Of a DNA stretch of 16,254 nt, positions 14,858 to 16,254 are shown in pieces. The DNA is taken from NCBI GenBank assembly GCA_900552955.1, contig USBO01000027.1:1-16254 (forward strand), read 5' to 3'. Position 1 is the first letter of the stretch, and each line of letters begins with the position of its first letter. The position numbers and the translations under genes were made by a program. Origin of the DNA: an uncultured Alistipes sp. GTDB lineage: Bacteria; Bacteroidota; Bacteroidia; Bacteroidales; Rikenellaceae. The notes below the pieces were generated by a model. It worked only from the letters and a program-made list of their open reading frames with translations. It made no database searches and was not told the DNA's origin.

Positions 14858-15880
14858 CTATCGGGCGTATCGCAGCGGCCGCTCGGGCAGCGCCCGCAGG
14901 AAGTAGCCGAGGATCATCCCCGCCTGCCGGTCGTCGGCCGTGATGTAGCGGTGCAGCCCCGCCTTGTCGGGCGTGAAGTGCATGAATCCCTGCTCGTCGA
15001 CCGTGATGCGGCCCGGGACGCTGAGCGTCAGCGACGACGGCTCGTGCGGCAGCACGTAGTAGGCCGCGATCACGTCCCATGTCGGACGGTCGTAGGGCAT
15101 CGCGTGGTAGGCCTCGTAAGCCTCCACCAGCGGATGATGCTCCGCCCAGCCGAAATCCTCGGCGATGCTGCGGCCCGGGTAGACCACCTGCTTGCCGATC
15201 TCGAACGGCGTCAGCACGATGGGTGCAGGGCACTCGGCGAAGAACGCGCGGGCGGCCGCTATGTCGTTGACCACGTTGTACTCGGCGCGTTTCTTCACCC
15301 CGAAGCTGCCGGCCATCACCGAGAGACACTTCACCTTGCGCGCCACCAGTTCGCGCCCCGTGAGCGGCGACACCGCGTCGGGCCCGCTGGCCAGCAGCGC
15401 CGCGAGGTTGCCCGAGAAGCCCACCGACACGATCACCGCCGACCCGTCCGCCTCGGCCGCCAGCAGCCGGCGGTACATCGTCACCGGATCCTCCCAGCTG
15501 CCCGCCTTGCGGCTGCGCGCGAAGAGCGGTTTGCCGTCGGCGCCCTTGCGTTCGACGACCGGCGTCGTGTAATCCCTGTCCTTGTTGTCCACCGCGCGGG
15601 GCGTGTAGGCGATCGGGATGTCGGGATAGCCGTACCAGGTGTTCATCAGGTCGATGAACGCGAACGACGTCGCGCTGCGCTTGTTGAGGCTCACGCCGAC
15701 GAGCCGGATATGGCCGGCGTCCATGCCTTTGTAGAGCAGATCGAGCGCCAGCACGTCGTCGATGTCGTTGCCCATGTCGGTTTCGAAGATCACGGGGGTC
15801 GCCTTCGTCGCATCGTCGGAAGCCGCCGCGCACGGCAATCCGCACAGGATCGCCGCCAGCATCAGAATCAGTTTCTTCAT
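14858..15880 (-). CDS. Exported nucleoside hydrolase (inosine-uridine hydrolase fold)
   Basis: A 340-aa enzyme predicted to cleave the N-glycosidic bond of nucleosides into base and ribose. The signal peptide MKKLILMLAAILCGLPCAAA implies action in the periplasm. The calcium/ribose-binding cluster is ETDMGNDIDDVLALD (residues 33-47), the Bacteroidota variant of DTDxGxDD. VSVGFSGNLAALL and EYNVVNDIAAARAFF match the central conserved blocks. At the C-terminal active-site region it has RPTWDVIAAYYV where classical enzymes have a His-Asp pair, so the acid catalyst may differ and the substrate could be another ribosyl compound. The frame is open to 16021; the signal peptide and promoter fix the start at 15880. 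The gene is monocistronic and likely repressed through the palindrome at its promoter. Confidence 0.88.
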   Translation of the reverse strand: MKKLILMLAAILCGLPCAAASDDATKATPVIFETDMGNDIDDVLALDLLYKGMDAGHIRLVGVSLNKRSATSFAFIDLMNTWYGYPDIPIAYTPRAVDNKDRDYTTPVVERKGADGKPLFARSRKAGSWEDPVTMYRRLLAAEADGSAVIVSVGFSGNLAALLASGPDAVSPLTGRELVARKVKCLSVMAGSFGVKKRAEYNVVNDIAAARAFFAECPAPIVLTPFEIGKQVVYPGRSIAEDFGWAEHHPLVEAYEAYHAMPYDRPTWDVIAAYYVLPHEPSSLTLSVPGRITVDEQGFMHFTPDKAGLHRYITADDRQAGMILGYFLRALPERPLRYAR

Positions 15881-15954
15881 AGTTCGGTCGTTTAAGGTTT
15901 TCCGTTCGGCCCGCGCCCTTCGCCGCCCGAAACGGAAAATCAGGCGCAATCGGC

Positions 15955-15974
15955 TTGCACAAACGTTTGTGCAA
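15955..15974. promoter_or_regulatory. Perfect 20-bp palindromic operator, LacI/PurR type
   Basis: TTGCACAAACGTTTGTGCAA is identical to its reverse complement. The AAACGTTT centre with a CpG at the dyad is the hallmark of LacI-family operators and resembles the PurR site. It overlaps the -7 box (15972-15979) and the expected start site, a position suited to repression. No LacI gene is in the window. Confidence 0.8.
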
Positions 15975-16002
15975 AGATAGAAAAAAGAATCTGTTTCCCA
16001 AA
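15972..16002 (-). promoter_or_regulatory. Promoter of the nucleoside hydrolase gene
   Basis: On the minus strand, TTTG at 16002-15999, a 19-nt spacer and TATCTTTG at 15979-15972 match both Bacteroidota elements. This leaves a leader of about 85 nt before the start codon at 15880. Confidence 0.8.
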
Positions 16003-16129
16003 TTATCGCAAGGGAATTCATTTTCGGCCCGCTGCCGGATCGTCGTTCCGTAAAAAATATTACAATATATTATAGTAATTAAGAAATAACCCCTATCTTC
16101 GGGTCTTGAAAATATCATTTTTTTCGGAT
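16003..16129. other. AT-rich spacer before foldback repeat copy 2
   Basis: No gene is seen. The region is strongly AT-rich (for example TTACAATATATTATAGTAA near 16060) and contains a short ACCC/GGGT hairpin near 16089-16104. The AT-rich surroundings resemble those of copy 1. Confidence 0.4.
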
Positions 16130-16254
16130 AGCTGCATTATTCGATCTGACAGTCCGGTAAACTCTCGAAGGAACAACAATAATCAGCTAAGAGCCGATGC
16201 TTTGCGCGGTTCTTGGCTTGTTTTGTTCGTGTTTACCGGCACATCAGATTGGCA
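16130..16254 (+). repeat. Foldback repeat, copy 2, possibly cut by the window end
   Basis: Read on the plus strand it aligns with the minus strand of 10401-10519. It has the same lead-in (AGCTG..TTATTC), CTGACAGTCCGGTAAACT, an AACAA block, and an apical stem GCTAAGAGCCG (16186-16196) with CGGTTCTTGGC (16207-16217). Its outer stem is CCGGTAAAC (16154-16162) with GTTTACCGG (16231-16239), and a middle stem pairs GAACAA (16171-16176) with TTGTTC (16223-16228). Stems are kept while sequences differ, which suggests selection on structure. The 3' limit cannot be seen. Confidence 0.7.

Noticed and set aside
1..16254. CRISPR array, prophage or insertion sequence
   Set aside because: No regularly spaced direct repeats, phage genes or transposase frames were seen.

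Overview
This window looks like chromosomal DNA from a GC-rich Bacteroidota, most likely Bacteroidales and close to Alistipes. Several intergenic regions carry Bacteroidota-type promoters (-7 box TAnnTTTG, in two clear cases with a -33 TTTG box 19-20 nt upstream). The genes include families typical of this phylum: a DUF5723 outer-membrane protein beside a lipoprotein, a PAS-LuxR regulator, a periplasmic S-type sulfatase and a Bacteroidota-style nucleoside hydrolase. The genus is an inference from protein resemblance and base composition.

Layout. (1) 1-528 (+): C-terminal half of an N-acetylhexosamine kinase-like phosphotransferase. It converges tail to tail on a lipoprotein / DUF5723 barrel pair read leftward (2901-535). 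(2) 3007-4400: a PAS-LuxR regulator (-) and a small OmpW/PorT-like beta-barrel (+) diverge from an 89-bp region with facing promoters. (3) 4467-8953 (-): a probable operon of cysteine synthase, GT2 glycosyltransferase and a large AsmA-family protein. (4) 9212-9440 (+): a probable structured non-coding RNA with its own -7 box and a terminator-like 3' end, followed by an unrecognised 197-aa gene (9575-10168). (5) 10169-10767: non-coding, with a 110-120 bp foldback repeat (copy 1) and a nested hairpin after the sulfatase. (6) 10768-12345 (-): S-type sulfatase. (7) 12761-14788 (+): MATE exporter and cytidylate-kinase-like protein, a two-gene operon with a textbook promoter. (8) 14858-15880 (-): exported nucleoside hydrolase, whose promoter carries a perfect 20-bp LacI/PurR-like palindrome. 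(9) 16130-16254: second copy of the foldback repeat, in the opposite orientation and probably cut by the window end.

The protein-coding part is mostly conventional. The less expected content is in the spacers. The two foldback repeats share sequence and an RNA-like hairpin in which base pairs change together (G-C to A-U, C-G to G-C). The 9212-9440 RNA can form either two strong local hairpins or a long 6S-like rod, because the two hairpin loops are complementary in three ordered blocks. The nucleoside hydrolase operator predicts repression by an unseen LacI-family protein. No CRISPR array, transposase, tRNA or rRNA was seen.
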